Origin: Dehalococcoidales bacterium
Lineage (GTDB): Bacteria > Chloroflexota > Dehalococcoidia > Dehalococcoidales > BS750m-G39
Length of the DNA stretch: 34,931 nucleotides
Assembly (NCBI GenBank): GCA_023129255.1
Contig: JAGMCH010000091.1
Location: forward strand, 1 to 34,931
Direction: 5' to 3'
Made by a program: the position numbers and the translations under genes. This document shows positions 17,319 to 27,330 of the stretch, one piece after another (position 1 is the first letter of the stretch; each line of letters starts with the position of its first letter). The notes under the pieces are model-generated. The model was not told the origin of the DNA. It saw nothing but the letters and a program-made list of their open reading frames with translations, and did no database searches.

Positions 17319-18734
17319 CTACTTTATGCCAAAGGGGCTATATTCCTCAGCGGACGTAGCCTCCAGTGCCAGCTTATCCATCTCAATTTGTACTGGTATG
17401 GGGTAGTCGCCAGTGAAGCAGGCCATACAGAAAATGTCCTTAGGCAAAGCCACCGCTTTAACCAGTCCATCAATGCTCAAATAGCCCAGTGAGTCGGCAC
17501 CGATAAAATCCCTAACCTCAGGTACAGTCTTTTGAGCCGCAATCAGTTCCCAGCGGCTAGCCATATCGACGCCGAAGAAGCAAGGGTAGCGGATGGGTGG
17601 GGCACAGATGCGCATATGCACCTCTTTAGCCCCCGCCCTTCTCAGCAGTTCCACCACTTTGGGGGTAGTGGTGCCCCGAACAATGCTATCATCAACCACC
17701 ACCAATCGCTTGCCATCCAGCATCTGGGGCAAGGGGTTAAATTTCAGCTTAACGCCGAGGTCTCTGATTCGCTGGTCAGGCTCAATAAAGGTACGTCCAA
17801 CATAGCGGTTCTTGAGCAATCCTTCACACAGGGGTATACCTGACCAGCGGGAATAACCGATGCCGGCGGCAGTAGCTGAATCAGGCACACCCATAACCAA
17901 ATCGGCATCCACCTGGTGTTCCTGAGCCAGTCCCTCGCCCATAGCCTGCCGTGCCGGGTAAAGCAGCCGACCATTAATCACCGAATCAGGGCGAGCAAAG
18001 TAGATATACTCAAAGATACATAAAGCCCTTCTGCCTGTTTCCTCCCGGTAACTATCAAGGCCATTCTTGGTGATAGAAACTATCTCCCCGGGCTCAACCT
18101 CCCTGATAAATTGAGCGCCAATATGGTCAAGGGCGCAGCTCTCCGAGGCGATAACCCAGCCGCCATTAATAGCCCCCAGACATAGCGGGCGCACACCAAA
18201 GGGGTCACGAACCCCATACAAACTATGGTTGGTCAGGAGGGTTAGAGAATACGCCCCCTGAAGCCGATGCATGGCATACCTTATCTTGTCTACCCAGTCT
18301 TTAGCCGGAGAAGAGAGGATAAGGTTAGCGATAACCTCGGTATCGGTGGAGGTACGGAAGGTATAGCCCTGGTCGGAGAGTTCCTGAGACAGGTGCTCAG
18401 CATTAACGATATTGCCGTTGTGGGCTATGGCAATAGTATTGGAACCCTTACCGACGACAATTGGCTGGATGTTAATCATTCGGCTGGAACCTCTAGTGGA
18501 GTAGCGATTATGACCGATGGCAAAATCACCGCCGAGCTGACTCAGGGAATCCTCGGTAAACACCTGGGATACCAGCCCCATCTTGGCATAAACCTGAAGC
18601 TTTTTGCCATTGGTGGTAGCAATACCGGCGCTCTCTTGACCGCGGTGCTGAAGAGCAAATAAAGCAAAAAAGGTAAGTCGAGCTACATCCTCGCCGGGGG
18701 CATAAACTCCAAAAACGCCACAACTCTCGTGCAA
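17319..18734 (-). CDS. purF: Amidophosphoribosyltransferase
   Basis: HESCGVFGVYAPGEDVARLTFFALFALQHRGQESAGI; VVDDSIVRGTTTPKVVELLRRAGAKEVH. TTG start. Confidence 0.97.
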   Translation of the reverse strand: MHESCGVFGVYAPGEDVARLTFFALFALQHRGQESAGIATTNGKKLQVYAKMGLVSQVFTEDSLSQLGGDFAIGHNRYSTRGSSRMINIQPIVVGKGSNTIAIAHNGNIVNAEHLSQELSDQGYTFRTSTDTEVIANLILSSPAKDWVDKIRYAMHRLQGAYSLTLLTNHSLYGVRDPFGVRPLCLGAINGGWVIASESCALDHIGAQFIREVEPGEIVSITKNGLDSYREETGRRALCIFEYIYFARPDSVINGRLLYPARQAMGEGLAQEHQVDADLVMGVPDSATAAGIGYSRWSGIPLCEGLLKNRYVGRTFIEPDQRIRDLGVKLKFNPLPQMLDGKRLVVVDDSIVRGTTTPKVVELLRRAGAKEVHMRICAPPIRYPCFFGVDMASRWELIAAQKTVPEVRDFIGADSLGYLSIDGLVKAVALPKDIFCMACFTGDYPIPVQIEMDKLALEATSAEEYSPFGIK

Positions 18735-18804
18735 GTCTGCTCGCCTCTCAATTTAATTATAAACTAATTTCTATCTGTAGGTCAATTTTTCTGCCGTAGG
18801 CGGT

Positions 18805-18845
18805 GCCCTGCCCCTAAAGGGCGGGCGGGTGGGAAGAAAGACAAA
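18805..18845 (+). repeat. G-quadruplex repeat
   Basis: GCCCTGCCCCTAAAGGGCGGGCGGGTGGGAAGAAAGACAAAC; four GGG tracts at 18819-18833. Confidence 0.6.
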
Positions 18846-19613
18846 CTAGAAGCGGGGAGGGGTATGAAATTTAAGCCAGTCCAAAACTACAGTCATCGCT
18901 TCGTCATTCTGCCGCAGCCGGTGCCCGGCTCCATCCACAATGACGAGCTGCTTAGGCTCGCCTGCCCGAGCATATAGCCTATGGGCATCACTCACCTTGA
19001 TGGTCTCATCCTGGCTGCCATGCACCAGCAACAAAGGTCGGGGGGAAATTCCAGCTACATAGTTAATAGGGCTAACCAGCTCAAAGCCACCGAGCCACTC
19101 CCGGGTAGAGCGGGGAAAATCGTTATCCCTGATGGCACCAATACTGCGAAAATGGTCGATGATAGACTGTGGTTCATCAACCTTGGTAAAGAAAGTAAAT
19201 TCCGCCGGGCAGGCGCAGGCGACAACCGATGATACCCTATTATCCTGCGATGCCACATATATGGAAACAGCCGCCCCACCGCTAAAGCCGAGCAGCGATA
19301 GACGAGACCTATCCACCTCAGGCAAAGCCCATAGATAATCAATCATCGCCTTCAGGTCTCTGGTCCAGCCCAAGATATCCAGATTGCCACCACTATCCCC
19401 GGTCCCCCTGAAGTTAAAAATCAATACGGCAAAGCCGTGTCGGCAAATCTGCTCCGCCAACGCAGCATAGCCTCTATCACTGGGGTCGGGGATTTTAGCC
19501 GGGATACCATGGCAGACACAAACTGTAGGGTATGGCATATCGCCAGAAGGCAGATAAAGCCGACCGATAATATTTAAGCCGTCTACTTCCAGAGCAACAA
19601 CCCTGGTACGCAT
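18846..19613 (-). CDS. Alpha/beta hydrolase
   Basis: NFRGTGDSGGNLDILGW; SLLGFSGGAAVSIYVA nucleophile elbow; PRPLLLVHGSQDETIKV; GAGHRLRQ. Confidence 0.92.
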   Translation of the reverse strand: MRTRVVALEVDGLNIIGRLYLPSGDMPYPTVCVCHGIPAKIPDPSDRGYAALAEQICRHGFAVLIFNFRGTGDSGGNLDILGWTRDLKAMIDYLWALPEVDRSRLSLLGFSGGAAVSIYVASQDNRVSSVVACACPAEFTFFTKVDEPQSIIDHFRSIGAIRDNDFPRSTREWLGGFELVSPINYVAGISPRPLLLVHGSQDETIKVSDAHRLYARAGEPKQLVIVDGAGHRLRQNDEAMTVVLDWLKFHTPPRF

Positions 19614-20338
19614 TATGTCAACCTCAAAAGGACAAAAAACTCCATATTCCCCGAAGCGCCCAGGATAGGCGAAGCCACCAGTCCCCCCAGCCTGAAGCCG
19701 TGGTCTACCATCCAGGCGATAAACCGCCCCAGAACCCTGGCATGCACCTGAGGCTGCTTGACTACACCCCCCTTACCCACCTCATTTCGCTTAGCCTCAA
19801 ACTGCGGTTTGATGAGTACCAGTAAATAGCCGTTATCCTTCAGCAACTGAGCTACGGAAGGTATCACCTTCTCCACCGAGATAAAGGACAAGTCTATGGT
19901 AGCCAAATCCACCTTTTCTGGCAGAGGGATAGGGTAGCGGGCGTTCACCCGCTCCATAACCACCACCCGTTGGTCACGCCTTAAGCGGTAGTCTAGCTGA
20001 CCATAGCCCACATCTATGGCATAGACCCGGCTTGCCCCCCGCTGGAGCAGGCAATCGGTAAAGCCGCCGGTTGAGGCACCGATATCAGCCACTACACGAG
20101 AGGAGACATCAAGCTGGAAGCGGTCAAGGGCATAGTCAAGCTTGATGCCGCCACGACTGACAAAAGGAGGCGGCTTGAGCATGGTGATTGCCGCCTCCTC
20201 AGCCACCAGAGTTCCCGACTTGATAATGGTTTTTCCCCCTACCTCCACCTCCCCGGCCATAATTAAAGCCTGAGCCTTAGCCCGGCTTTCCACCAAACCC
20301 CTGTCTACCAGTAAGCTATCGATTCTCCGCTTGGTCAC
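19613..20338 (-). CDS. tlyA: TlyA family rRNA 2'-O-methyltransferase
   Basis: TKRRIDSLLVDRGLVESRAKAQALIMAGEVEVGGK (S4); DIGASTGGFTDCLLQRGASRVYAIDVGYGQLDYRLR. GTG start at 20338 proposed instead of the longer ORF. Confidence 0.9.
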   Translation of the reverse strand: MTKRRIDSLLVDRGLVESRAKAQALIMAGEVEVGGKTIIKSGTLVAEEAAITMLKPPPFVSRGGIKLDYALDRFQLDVSSRVVADIGASTGGFTDCLLQRGASRVYAIDVGYGQLDYRLRRDQRVVVMERVNARYPIPLPEKVDLATIDLSFISVEKVIPSVAQLLKDNGYLLVLIKPQFEAKRNEVGKGGVVKQPQVHARVLGRFIAWMVDHGFRLGGLVASPILGASGNMEFFVLLRLT

Positions 20339-20436
20339 CGCGGTTATAATAGCAATCCCGCCCACTGAAAGCAAGGAGCTAAACTTTATCCTCTGGTCTT
20401 GCACTATAGTCATCCCAGTGATAAAATGTTCTCCAA

Positions 20437-21336
20437 ATGAAGTTCCTTAAGGGCTTGGCGCTGGCTATTTTAGGCTTCCTTCTTTCCCTGTCTCTAATAG
20501 TTTTTGGCTTTACGCTCACCATAAATCAGACCATCCTCAATCCTGACTTTGTCGCCTCCCAAGTGGATAGCCTTGATATACCTTCGCTGGCCGAAGAAGT
20601 GCTCAGGGAACAAATCCCTCAAGGGCAGGAATACATGTCTGAGGTGGTAGCTGAGGCAGCAACTGATACTATTGCTGAGCAGGAACTATGGATAAAGCAA
20701 CAGGCAAGAGACGGTATCTATGCCTTCTATGATTACCTTGAGGGAAGAAGCCAAAGCTTGAGCGTGACAATCTCCATAGAGTCGATAAAGGAGAGCCTGA
20801 GAGACAACCTGTGGGAAGCAGTGCTGGCGTCGCCTCCACCAGAGCTTGAGGGGTTACCCCCAGCCGAGGTAGAACAAGCTTTCAACCAGTTCTGGAGCGA
20901 GTTCTCCGAAGAGATACCATCAACACTTGAGCTCGATGAAAGTTTGCTGGACGCCGAGGTCATGGAACAACTTGAGCAGGCACGGGAAATTGTTGGCTAT
21001 ATCCATCTCACCTACAAGGCTCTGATTGCTCTTAGCTTACTGCTAATCCTGCTCATTGTTCTGCTATACCGTAAGGTGAGAGGCAGCACCCGCCAAATAG
21101 GTATAACCTTCTTGACTTGCGGAATCATTAGCTATGTTGGTGCTCTCATTACTAAGAGTATCGCTGGCACACAGTTAACCCAGCTTGATATGCCTGTTTA
21201 CCTCCAGACATGGATACCACAGCTTATTAAAGACGCCCTAGCTCCTCTGGAAATATACGGCATTGGTCTTATGGCAGCGGGGGTAGTGTTACTGGTAGTC
21301 TCTTTTGTCTATAAGCGAGGAGAGCCTTCACTTTGA
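20437..21336 (+). CDS. Hypothetical membrane protein
   Basis: 299 aa; N-terminal TM segment, acidic extracytoplasmic region, several C-terminal TM segments. Confidence 0.75.
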   Translation: MKFLKGLALAILGFLLSLSLIVFGFTLTINQTILNPDFVASQVDSLDIPSLAEEVLREQIPQGQEYMSEVVAEAATDTIAEQELWIKQQARDGIYAFYDYLEGRSQSLSVTISIESIKESLRDNLWEAVLASPPPELEGLPPAEVEQAFNQFWSEFSEEIPSTLELDESLLDAEVMEQLEQAREIVGYIHLTYKALIALSLLLILLIVLLYRKVRGSTRQIGITFLTCGIISYVGALITKSIAGTQLTQLDMPVYLQTWIPQLIKDALAPLEIYGIGLMAAGVVLLVVSFVYKRGEPSL

Positions 21337-22377
21337 AGCTGGACTATAGCCTATACCCTGAATTTTGACCAGGTTCTTATCCACCTCAGTCCTAGCTCCC
21401 AAAATAGTCTCCACCAGCCACAGATTAGTCTCCACATGCTCGGTCAGCCTGGGTATCCTATATTGGCTGACCCCATCAGCCAGGGCGGCACAAAAGATAA
21501 GCTGGTCGGCTAAATAGCGGTCAACGGTAGCCCCGGTGGATAAATCCTCGTGCAGACTGGCGGCTACAGAGCGACCAATCTCCTCTGAAGTCCGCCTCGG
21601 CTCACCCGCCCGGTCAGCGCCGATAATACACCCGGAACTGGTTTCGGCATATAGGGCAAGGACTGCTCCCCGCTGAAGGGCTGAGGTATCATAGACAAGC
21701 TCTATATCCGCCTGGTATCCCTGCGACTTGAGCACTTCATTGCATTTTTCAACCATCCGCTGGCTCACCTTCCTCTCCTTGAGATGAGAGGAAAGGGCGA
21801 TGCCTTGAATCCTGGTTACCTTCCCCTGAGTGGGTAAGTTGATTGGCTTGAGCTTTCCCCCCACCGGCTCCACCCCCACCTCTATAATTCCACCGCCGCG
21901 GGGGACATAGCCGGGGCGAATAACCTTGAGCTCGGCGGTTATACCCATGCCCTTTAGCATCGGGAAAAGGACATATTGCATATGATAAGCCGAGGGAGCA
22001 AAGTCCTGAAACAAGCCACCAGATAGCTTAAAGCTGATAGCTCCACGAGAAAAGCGGGCAGCAGGCAACAGGGTCATCGCCAGTAAGGTAGTTGACCCGG
22101 CGGTGCCTATGTCCCATTCATAGTGTCCCCCCTCGACCCCACCCCCGGGCTCGAACCAAATCTCCCCGGAACCAATCTCAGCGCCGTCTAAACTGCCGTG
22201 GCATATTTGCTTGAGTGCCTGGAGCGCCTTAAGATGCTGAGGTCTCAATCCTGGTTTTGGCCTCTTGGCTCGGATATTGGTAAGGTGAAGTGGCTCGCCA
22301 AGTAGAGTGGCTAATCCAGCAGCAAAGCGAACTATAGTGCCGCTCCCCGATTTTTGCCCGCCATCAATTTGTATCAT
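21328..22377 (-). CDS. rtcA: RNA 3'-terminal phosphate cyclase
   Basis: IQIDGGQKSGSGTIVRFAAGLATLLGEPLHLTNIRAKRPKPGLRPQHLKALQAL; YVPRGGGIIEV. Confidence 0.95.
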   Translation of the reverse strand: MIQIDGGQKSGSGTIVRFAAGLATLLGEPLHLTNIRAKRPKPGLRPQHLKALQALKQICHGSLDGAEIGSGEIWFEPGGGVEGGHYEWDIGTAGSTTLLAMTLLPAARFSRGAISFKLSGGLFQDFAPSAYHMQYVLFPMLKGMGITAELKVIRPGYVPRGGGIIEVGVEPVGGKLKPINLPTQGKVTRIQGIALSSHLKERKVSQRMVEKCNEVLKSQGYQADIELVYDTSALQRGAVLALYAETSSGCIIGADRAGEPRRTSEEIGRSVAASLHEDLSTGATVDRYLADQLIFCAALADGVSQYRIPRLTEHVETNLWLVETILGARTEVDKNLVKIQGIGYSPASK

Positions 22378-22761
22378 TCAGTCTCCCTTGCGCACAATGA
22401 GCTTAAGTCCCTCCTGCCCGACCACGGTAACCTCCTCACCAGTATCCATTCTCCCACCGGCTGATTTTGCCTTCCAAAGCTCACCTTTGATTCTGACCAG
22501 ACCCTCAGGGTCTAGTCGGCTGACCACCTTGCCTTTGTTGCCGACCATAGGCAACAGATCAATTACTGGTTTCCTCCTCAAGGCTCGGCTTCCCAGCCGG
22601 TAGGTGATAACGGCAAAGGCAGCCCAGGCTACCATCAAGGCAATAAGAGCCGGCAGAGGTATATGAATGCCTAACTGGGGCAAGCCCCAGAGCACAACCG
22701 CCACCAGGGCTGCCTCTTCCAGCATGGTGCTAACAATAGCCCATATAAGCCTGACACTCAT
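22378..22761 (-). CDS. NfeD-like membrane protein
   Basis: TM region followed by OB-fold-like GKVVSRLDPEGLVRIKGELWKAKSAGGRMDTGEEVTVVGQEGLKLIVRK. Confidence 0.85.
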   Translation of the reverse strand: MSVRLIWAIVSTMLEEAALVAVVLWGLPQLGIHIPLPALIALMVAWAAFAVITYRLGSRALRRKPVIDLLPMVGNKGKVVSRLDPEGLVRIKGELWKAKSAGGRMDTGEEVTVVGQEGLKLIVRKGD

Positions 22762-22770
22762 CTTAATAAC

Positions 22771-22779
22771 ATTATAGCA
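22771..22779 (-). promoter_or_regulatory. Extended -10 (TGCTATAAT) 9 nt before NfeD start
   Basis: Minus strand TGCTATAAT-GTTATTAAG-ATG, no SD. Confidence 0.6.
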
Positions 22780-22907
22780 GAATGACTCTTGTTGAGGTTG
22801 ATTATCTACCTCACCCCCTTAAACACCCCCTGAAAGCAGTGGTACTGGGGACTCAAGCCCCAGTGGGTGGGAAAGAGCTAGCTCTGTTGCCGATACTCAG
22901 ATATGGG

Positions 22908-22916
22908 TGCTATAAT
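22908..22916 (+). promoter_or_regulatory. Extended -10 (TGCTATAAT) 9 nt before gatC start
   Basis: TGCTATAAT-GACCACACT-ATG, no SD; TTGCCG 18 nt upstream as a possible -35. Confidence 0.65.
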
Positions 22917-22925
22917 GACCACACT

Positions 22926-23213
22926 ATGAAACTAAGTCGTGAAGAAGTATTGCATATCGCCCTGCTGGCTCGGTTGGGCTTGACTGAAGCTGAGCTTGAT
23001 AGGTTCATGGAGCAATTATCCCATATCCTGGAGAACTTCGAGGTATTACAGCAGGTAGACACCACTGACGTCCCGCCTACCGCCCAATCCATCCCCCTCC
23101 AGAATGTAACCAAGGACGATGAAGTAGCCGCTTCCTTACCCCCAGGCCAGATTCTAGCCAACGCCCCCCGAAAGGAGAAGGAATACTTCAGAGTAAAGGC
23201 AGTACTAGAATGA
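22926..23213 (+). CDS. gatC: Asp/Glu-tRNA amidotransferase subunit C
   Basis: [53 protein letters not shown]. Confidence 0.96.
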   Translation: MKLSREEVLHIALLARLGLTEAELDRFMEQLSHILENFEVLQQVDTTDVPPTAQSIPLQNVTKDDEVAASLPPGQILANAPRKEKEYFRVKAVLE

Positions 23214-24667
23214 TAATAAACCAGTTGACCATTCATGAGGCACATGAGCAACTTAAGGCCAGGCAACTGTCCTCAGTTGAATTAACCAAAGCCTGCCTGG
23301 AGCGCATCAACCAGACGGAGCCAAAGGTTCATGCCCTGGTTACCGTTACCGATGAGCTGGCGCTAAAGCAAGCCCAAAAGGCTGACCAGCTTATTGCCAG
23401 GGGTAACACCCACCCCCTCACCGGCATCCCAGTGATAATCAAGGACAACATGTGCACTAAAGGGATACCAACCACCTGCTCGTCAAAGATGCTTCAAAAC
23501 TTTATTCCTCCTTATGATGCTACCGTAGTGGAGAAGTTAAATAATTGTGGTGCCGTAATTATGGGCAAAGCCAATATGGACGAATTTGCCATGGGTTCAT
23601 CCACCGAGCATTCAGCTTTCTTTCCCACTCACAACCCCTGGGACCCGAGCCGCGTCCCCGGGGGCAGCAGCGGAGGCTCGGCAGTGGCGGTGGCGGCTGA
23701 TGAGACCATCTATGCCCTGGGCTCGGATACGGGGGGGAGTATACGCCAGCCAGCCGGCTTCTGTAGCGTCACCGGCATGAAACCTACCTACGGCAGGGTG
23801 AGCCGCTACGGGCTGGTCGCCTTTGCCAGTTCCCTTGACCAGATAGGGCCGCTGACCAAGGATGTCGCTGACTGCGCCATAGTATTGAATGCCATCGCTG
23901 GCTTCGACAACCGGGACTCCACCTCAGTGCCTGAGCCAACGCCCGATTATACTCAGTATCTGACTGCCGACCTCAGCGGGCTTGTTATCGGTGTGCCCAA
24001 GGAATACTTTGTCCAGGGGATGCAGAAAGAGGTAGAAACGGCCATGCAAGCCGCCATCAACAGGCTGGAGGAATTGGGCGCTAAAGTTGACTGGGAAGTA
24101 TCGCTACCCAGCACCCCCTACGCCCTGGCAGCCTACTACATCATTGCCCCCTCGGAGGCTTCGGCTAACCTGGCTCGCTACGACGGGGTGAAGTACGGCT
24201 TCTCCTTTACCGATACCGACAGCATGTGGGAGGCTCTGGAAAAGACCAGGCAATTCGGCTTCGGCGACGAGGTAAAGCGGCGCATCATGCTCGGCACCCA
24301 TGCCCTATCCGCCGGCTACTATGACGCCTGGTACCTTAAAGCGCAGAAGGTGCGCACCCTGATACGGCGGGAGTTTGACCAGGCGTTTGAAAAATATGAC
24401 GTTTTAGTTACCCCCACCTCCCCCACCGTCCCGTTCAAGATTGGGGAGAAGCTGGACGACCCGCTCCAGATGTATCTAAGTGATGTCTGCACCCTGCCGA
24501 TAAACATTGCCGGTCTGCCGGCTATATCTATTCCTGCCGGCTTTGGCAACGGGCTACCAATAGGCATGCAGATAATCGGCAAGCCCTTCAGCGAGGAGAC
24601 TATTCTGAAGGTTGCCTACGCCTACGAGCAGGCGACGGAGTGGCATAAGAGAAAGCCTCAAGTCTAA
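23210..24667 (+). CDS. gatA: Asp/Glu-tRNA amidotransferase subunit A
   Basis: Amidase signature [38 protein letters not shown] overlap with gatC. Confidence 0.97.
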   Translation: MIINQLTIHEAHEQLKARQLSSVELTKACLERINQTEPKVHALVTVTDELALKQAQKADQLIARGNTHPLTGIPVIIKDNMCTKGIPTTCSSKMLQNFIPPYDATVVEKLNNCGAVIMGKANMDEFAMGSSTEHSAFFPTHNPWDPSRVPGGSSGGSAVAVAADETIYALGSDTGGSIRQPAGFCSVTGMKPTYGRVSRYGLVAFASSLDQIGPLTKDVADCAIVLNAIAGFDNRDSTSVPEPTPDYTQYLTADLSGLVIGVPKEYFVQGMQKEVETAMQAAINRLEELGAKVDWEVSLPSTPYALAAYYIIAPSEASANLARYDGVKYGFSFTDTDSMWEALEKTRQFGFGDEVKRRIMLGTHALSAGYYDAWYLKAQKVRTLIRREFDQAFEKYDVLVTPTSPTVPFKIGEKLDDPLQMYLSDVCTLPINIAGLPAISIPAGFGNGLPIGMQIIGKPFSEETILKVAYAYEQATEWHKRKPQV

Positions 24668-24684
24668 TATCAGGAGGTAAGGAA

Positions 24685-25050
24685 ATGCAACATGATATTC
24701 GTTTGAGACGAATCCGTGAGAAACTTATTGAAAAAGCCAAAGTCAGAGAACTAATTGAGTATGGCTATTTTATCAACGGGGACTATGGAGTTGCTCGGGG
24801 ACAAGGAGCGCCATGGCAGATTGGAACTGTACTTGGAGAGATTTGCGCAAGCGAGTATAGAGAAGGGCGCCCGTTACTTTCGGCTATTTGTGTTCTCGCA
24901 ACAACAAGGATGCCAAGTTCTGGGTTTTGGGACTGGGACGTGGAATTTATACCCGAGTTCGTCAGAAACGGAACAGAAGCACAGCGAAGGGAGTTTTGGG
25001 AGCCTGTACGAGACGAAGTCTTTGATTATTGGCAGAGGCACGACCCGTAA
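24685..25050 (+). CDS. Conserved hypothetical protein, 121 aa
   Basis: AGGAGG SD; IREKLIEKAKVRELIEYGYF...GTVLGEICASEYREGRPLLSAICVL...GFWDWDVEF. Confidence 0.7.
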   Translation: MQHDIRLRRIREKLIEKAKVRELIEYGYFINGDYGVARGQGAPWQIGTVLGEICASEYREGRPLLSAICVLATTRMPSSGFWDWDVEFIPEFVRNGTEAQRREFWEPVRDEVFDYWQRHDP

Positions 25051-25099
25051 AAATCCTCTAAAATACATACCCCCCTTTGCTTACCCTAAGGTAATATTC

Positions 25100-25272
25100 A
25101 GGAAAGTATAAGAGGGGCTTCGCCCCTCTTCCCAAACACTTCCCCCTCCCTTATTAAGGGAGGGGGAAAAAGCGGGTTCCCTGAAAAATCAAAGATTTTT
25201 TAGGGTGCCTAAAGGGGGAGGGTTACCTTAATAAAACTAAGTATCTTTTCCCACCCACCACCCTCAAGGGAG
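25100..25272. repeat. Composite hairpin repeat cluster plus G-rich repeat
   Basis: AGAGGGGCTTCGCCCCTCT; TTCCCCCTCCCTTATTAAGGGAGGGGGAA; CCCTGAAAAATCAAAGATTTTTTAGGG; TTTTCCCACCCACCACCCTC. Confidence 0.65.
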
Positions 25273-25277
25273 GTAGC

Positions 25278-25502
25278 TTGAATAACCTAAAAGTCAACTG
25301 CTATTCGGGGCAGACCTATGCTGAAAGACCCAAGTCTTTCCTGTGGGAAGGCGTAGAATATGAGGTAGAGGAGATAGAAAAGGAGTGGCGGGAGCCGGAA
25401 GAGAGGCACTTCAGGGTTAGAACCAGGGATAACAAACTGTTCCAGCTATGCTATAATGAGTCCCAAGACCAGTGGTCGCTAACCGAGCTAATAAGGAGTT
25501 AG
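25278..25502 (+). CDS. Small conserved hypothetical protein, 74 aa
   Basis: TTG start with AGGGAGG SD; ERPKSFLWEGVEYEVEEIEKEWREPEERHFRVRTRDNKLFQLCYNESQDQWSL. Confidence 0.65.
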   Translation: MNNLKVNCYSGQTYAERPKSFLWEGVEYEVEEIEKEWREPEERHFRVRTRDNKLFQLCYNESQDQWSLTELIRS

Positions 25503-25504
25503 AC

Positions 25505-25987
25505 ATGTTAAAGGAAATTCTTAAAATACTGGAAAACGATGCTAGAACTACCGCCAAGCAAATATCTACCATGACCAGCACCTCCAGCGCTGAGGTCACC
25601 AAAATAATTAAGAAGGCGGAGAAAGACCATACCATCCTGAAATACAAGACCATAATTAACTGGGAAAAGGTGGGGGGGGAGCAGGTGGAGGCGCTAATCG
25701 AGGTCAAGATTGCCCCCCAGAGGGACGTTGGCTTTGACGCTATAGCCGAGCGCATCTACCGCTTCCCCCAGGCTCGCTCGGTCTATTTGCTCTCAGGAAC
25801 CTACGACCTGCTGGTTCTGGTAGCCGGCAAGACCATGCATGAGGTGTCTGATTTCGTCTCCCAAAAGCTCGCCCCTATTGAGGGGGTACAGGGGACGGTT
25901 ACCCACTTCATGCTCAAGCGATATAAAGAGGACGGCGAAATCCTTGAGGGGAAGGAAGAGGTTAAGCGGCAGCCGGTAATACTCTAG
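25505..25987 (+). CDS. Lrp/AsnC family transcriptional regulator
   Basis: MLKEILKILENDARTTAKQISTMTSTSSAEVTKIIKKAEKDHTILKYKTIINW; C-terminal RAM-like domain. Confidence 0.92.
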   Translation: MLKEILKILENDARTTAKQISTMTSTSSAEVTKIIKKAEKDHTILKYKTIINWEKVGGEQVEALIEVKIAPQRDVGFDAIAERIYRFPQARSVYLLSGTYDLLVLVAGKTMHEVSDFVSQKLAPIEGVQGTVTHFMLKRYKEDGEILEGKEEVKRQPVIL

Positions 25988-25996
25988 GAGATTTTT

Positions 25997-27172
25997 ATGT
26001 CAATAAGAGCACGGAATCTAACCTCACAGCGGGTAAATCAGCTTGCCCCCTCCGGAATAAGGAGGTTCTTCGACCTGTTAGCCTCCATGGAAGGGGTAAT
26101 CTCGCTGGGAGTAGGCGAGCCTGATTTTGCCACCCCGTGGCATATCCGCGAGGCGGCTATCTACTCCCTGGAGAAGGGCTATACTATGTATACCTCAAAC
26201 CTGGGCATGCCCGAGCTGCGCCAGGAGCTTTCACGCCACCTGAAGGACAACTACGGGCTGGACTACGACCCCGATAGTGAACTGCTGATTACCGTTGGCG
26301 TCAGTGAAGGGTTGGACCTGACAATGAGAGCCATCCTTGACCCCGGAGATGAGGTTATTATGCCCGACCCCTGCTATGTTTCCTACAACCCCTGCGTGGC
26401 TCTGGCGGGGGGCAGACCAATTATGGTGCCCACCAACCAGGAGAATAATTTTGAGGTTGGCGCCGCCGATATTGAGGCACGAGTTACCGACAAAACTAAA
26501 GCCATTCTTATCGGTTATCCAGCCAACCCCACCGGAGCGGTGATGCCCAGAGACAAGCTGGCACAAATAGCCGAAGTCGCCCGGCGACACCATCTACTGG
26601 TAATCTACGACGAGATTTACGCCAGGCTGGTCTATGGCGTGGAGCATACCTGTTTTGCCACCCTGCCCCAGATGAAGGAAAATACTATTCTTCTCGGCGG
26701 CTTCTCCAAGGCTTATGCCATGACCGGCTGGCGCATCGGTTACGCCGCCGCCAATAAAGAGGTTATCGCCTCAATGACCAAGATTCACCAGTACACCATG
26801 CTCTGTGCTTCTATAATGGCACAGGTAGCCGCTATTGAGGCACTGAAATCAGGCGAAGACAGTGTTACTGAGATGGTCAAGGACTATAACCGGCGGCGAC
26901 TGGTTATGGTTAAAGGACTAAATAAGATTGGCTTACCCTGCTTTGAGCCTAAAGGGGCATTCTACGCCTTCCCCTCGATAAAGAGCACCGGCATGACCTC
27001 GGAGGAATTTGCCGAAAAACTGTTACTCCAGGAAAAAGTAGCCGCCGTTCCCGGCTCTGCCTTTGGGCAGTGCGGGGAGGGCTATATCCGCTGCTGCTAC
27101 GCTACCTCACTGGCCGATATTGAAGAGGCACTGGTCAGGATGGGGCGGTTTGTGAAGAGGTATAAGAAGTAG
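25997..27172 (+). CDS. Class I/II PLP-dependent aminotransferase
   Basis: SLGVGEPDFATPWHIREAA; GYPANPTGAVM; LLGGFSKAYAMTGWRIGYAAA. Confidence 0.95.
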   Translation: MSIRARNLTSQRVNQLAPSGIRRFFDLLASMEGVISLGVGEPDFATPWHIREAAIYSLEKGYTMYTSNLGMPELRQELSRHLKDNYGLDYDPDSELLITVGVSEGLDLTMRAILDPGDEVIMPDPCYVSYNPCVALAGGRPIMVPTNQENNFEVGAADIEARVTDKTKAILIGYPANPTGAVMPRDKLAQIAEVARRHHLLVIYDEIYARLVYGVEHTCFATLPQMKENTILLGGFSKAYAMTGWRIGYAAANKEVIASMTKIHQYTMLCASIMAQVAAIEALKSGEDSVTEMVKDYNRRRLVMVKGLNKIGLPCFEPKGAFYAFPSIKSTGMTSEEFAEKLLLQEKVAAVPGSAFGQCGEGYIRCCYATSLADIEEALVRMGRFVKRYKK

Positions 27173-27209
27173 GTTTATTGACCCCCATCCCCTGTTTTTA
27201 GTTTGGTCT

Positions 27210-27248
27210 TTCTTTCCCACCCAGCCCACCCTACAGAGGCTTCACCTT
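27210..27248 (-). repeat. G-quadruplex repeat (G-rich on minus strand)
   Basis: CCCACCCAGCCCACCC at 27216-27231 followed by AGAGGCTT. Confidence 0.6.
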
Positions 27249-27330
27249 TCTATGACTCCCCTGCCACCTATGCCTTGACATCACCTCTTTTAGTTATATA
27301 ATCCAGTTATAATCCAAATTAAAAGGAGGC

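Noticed and set aside
24755-25111. 118 aa ORF overlapping 24685..25050 in another frame; possible frameshift
   Set aside because: The 24685 frame has an AGGAGG SD and a coherent protein to its stop; the second frame looks non-coding.
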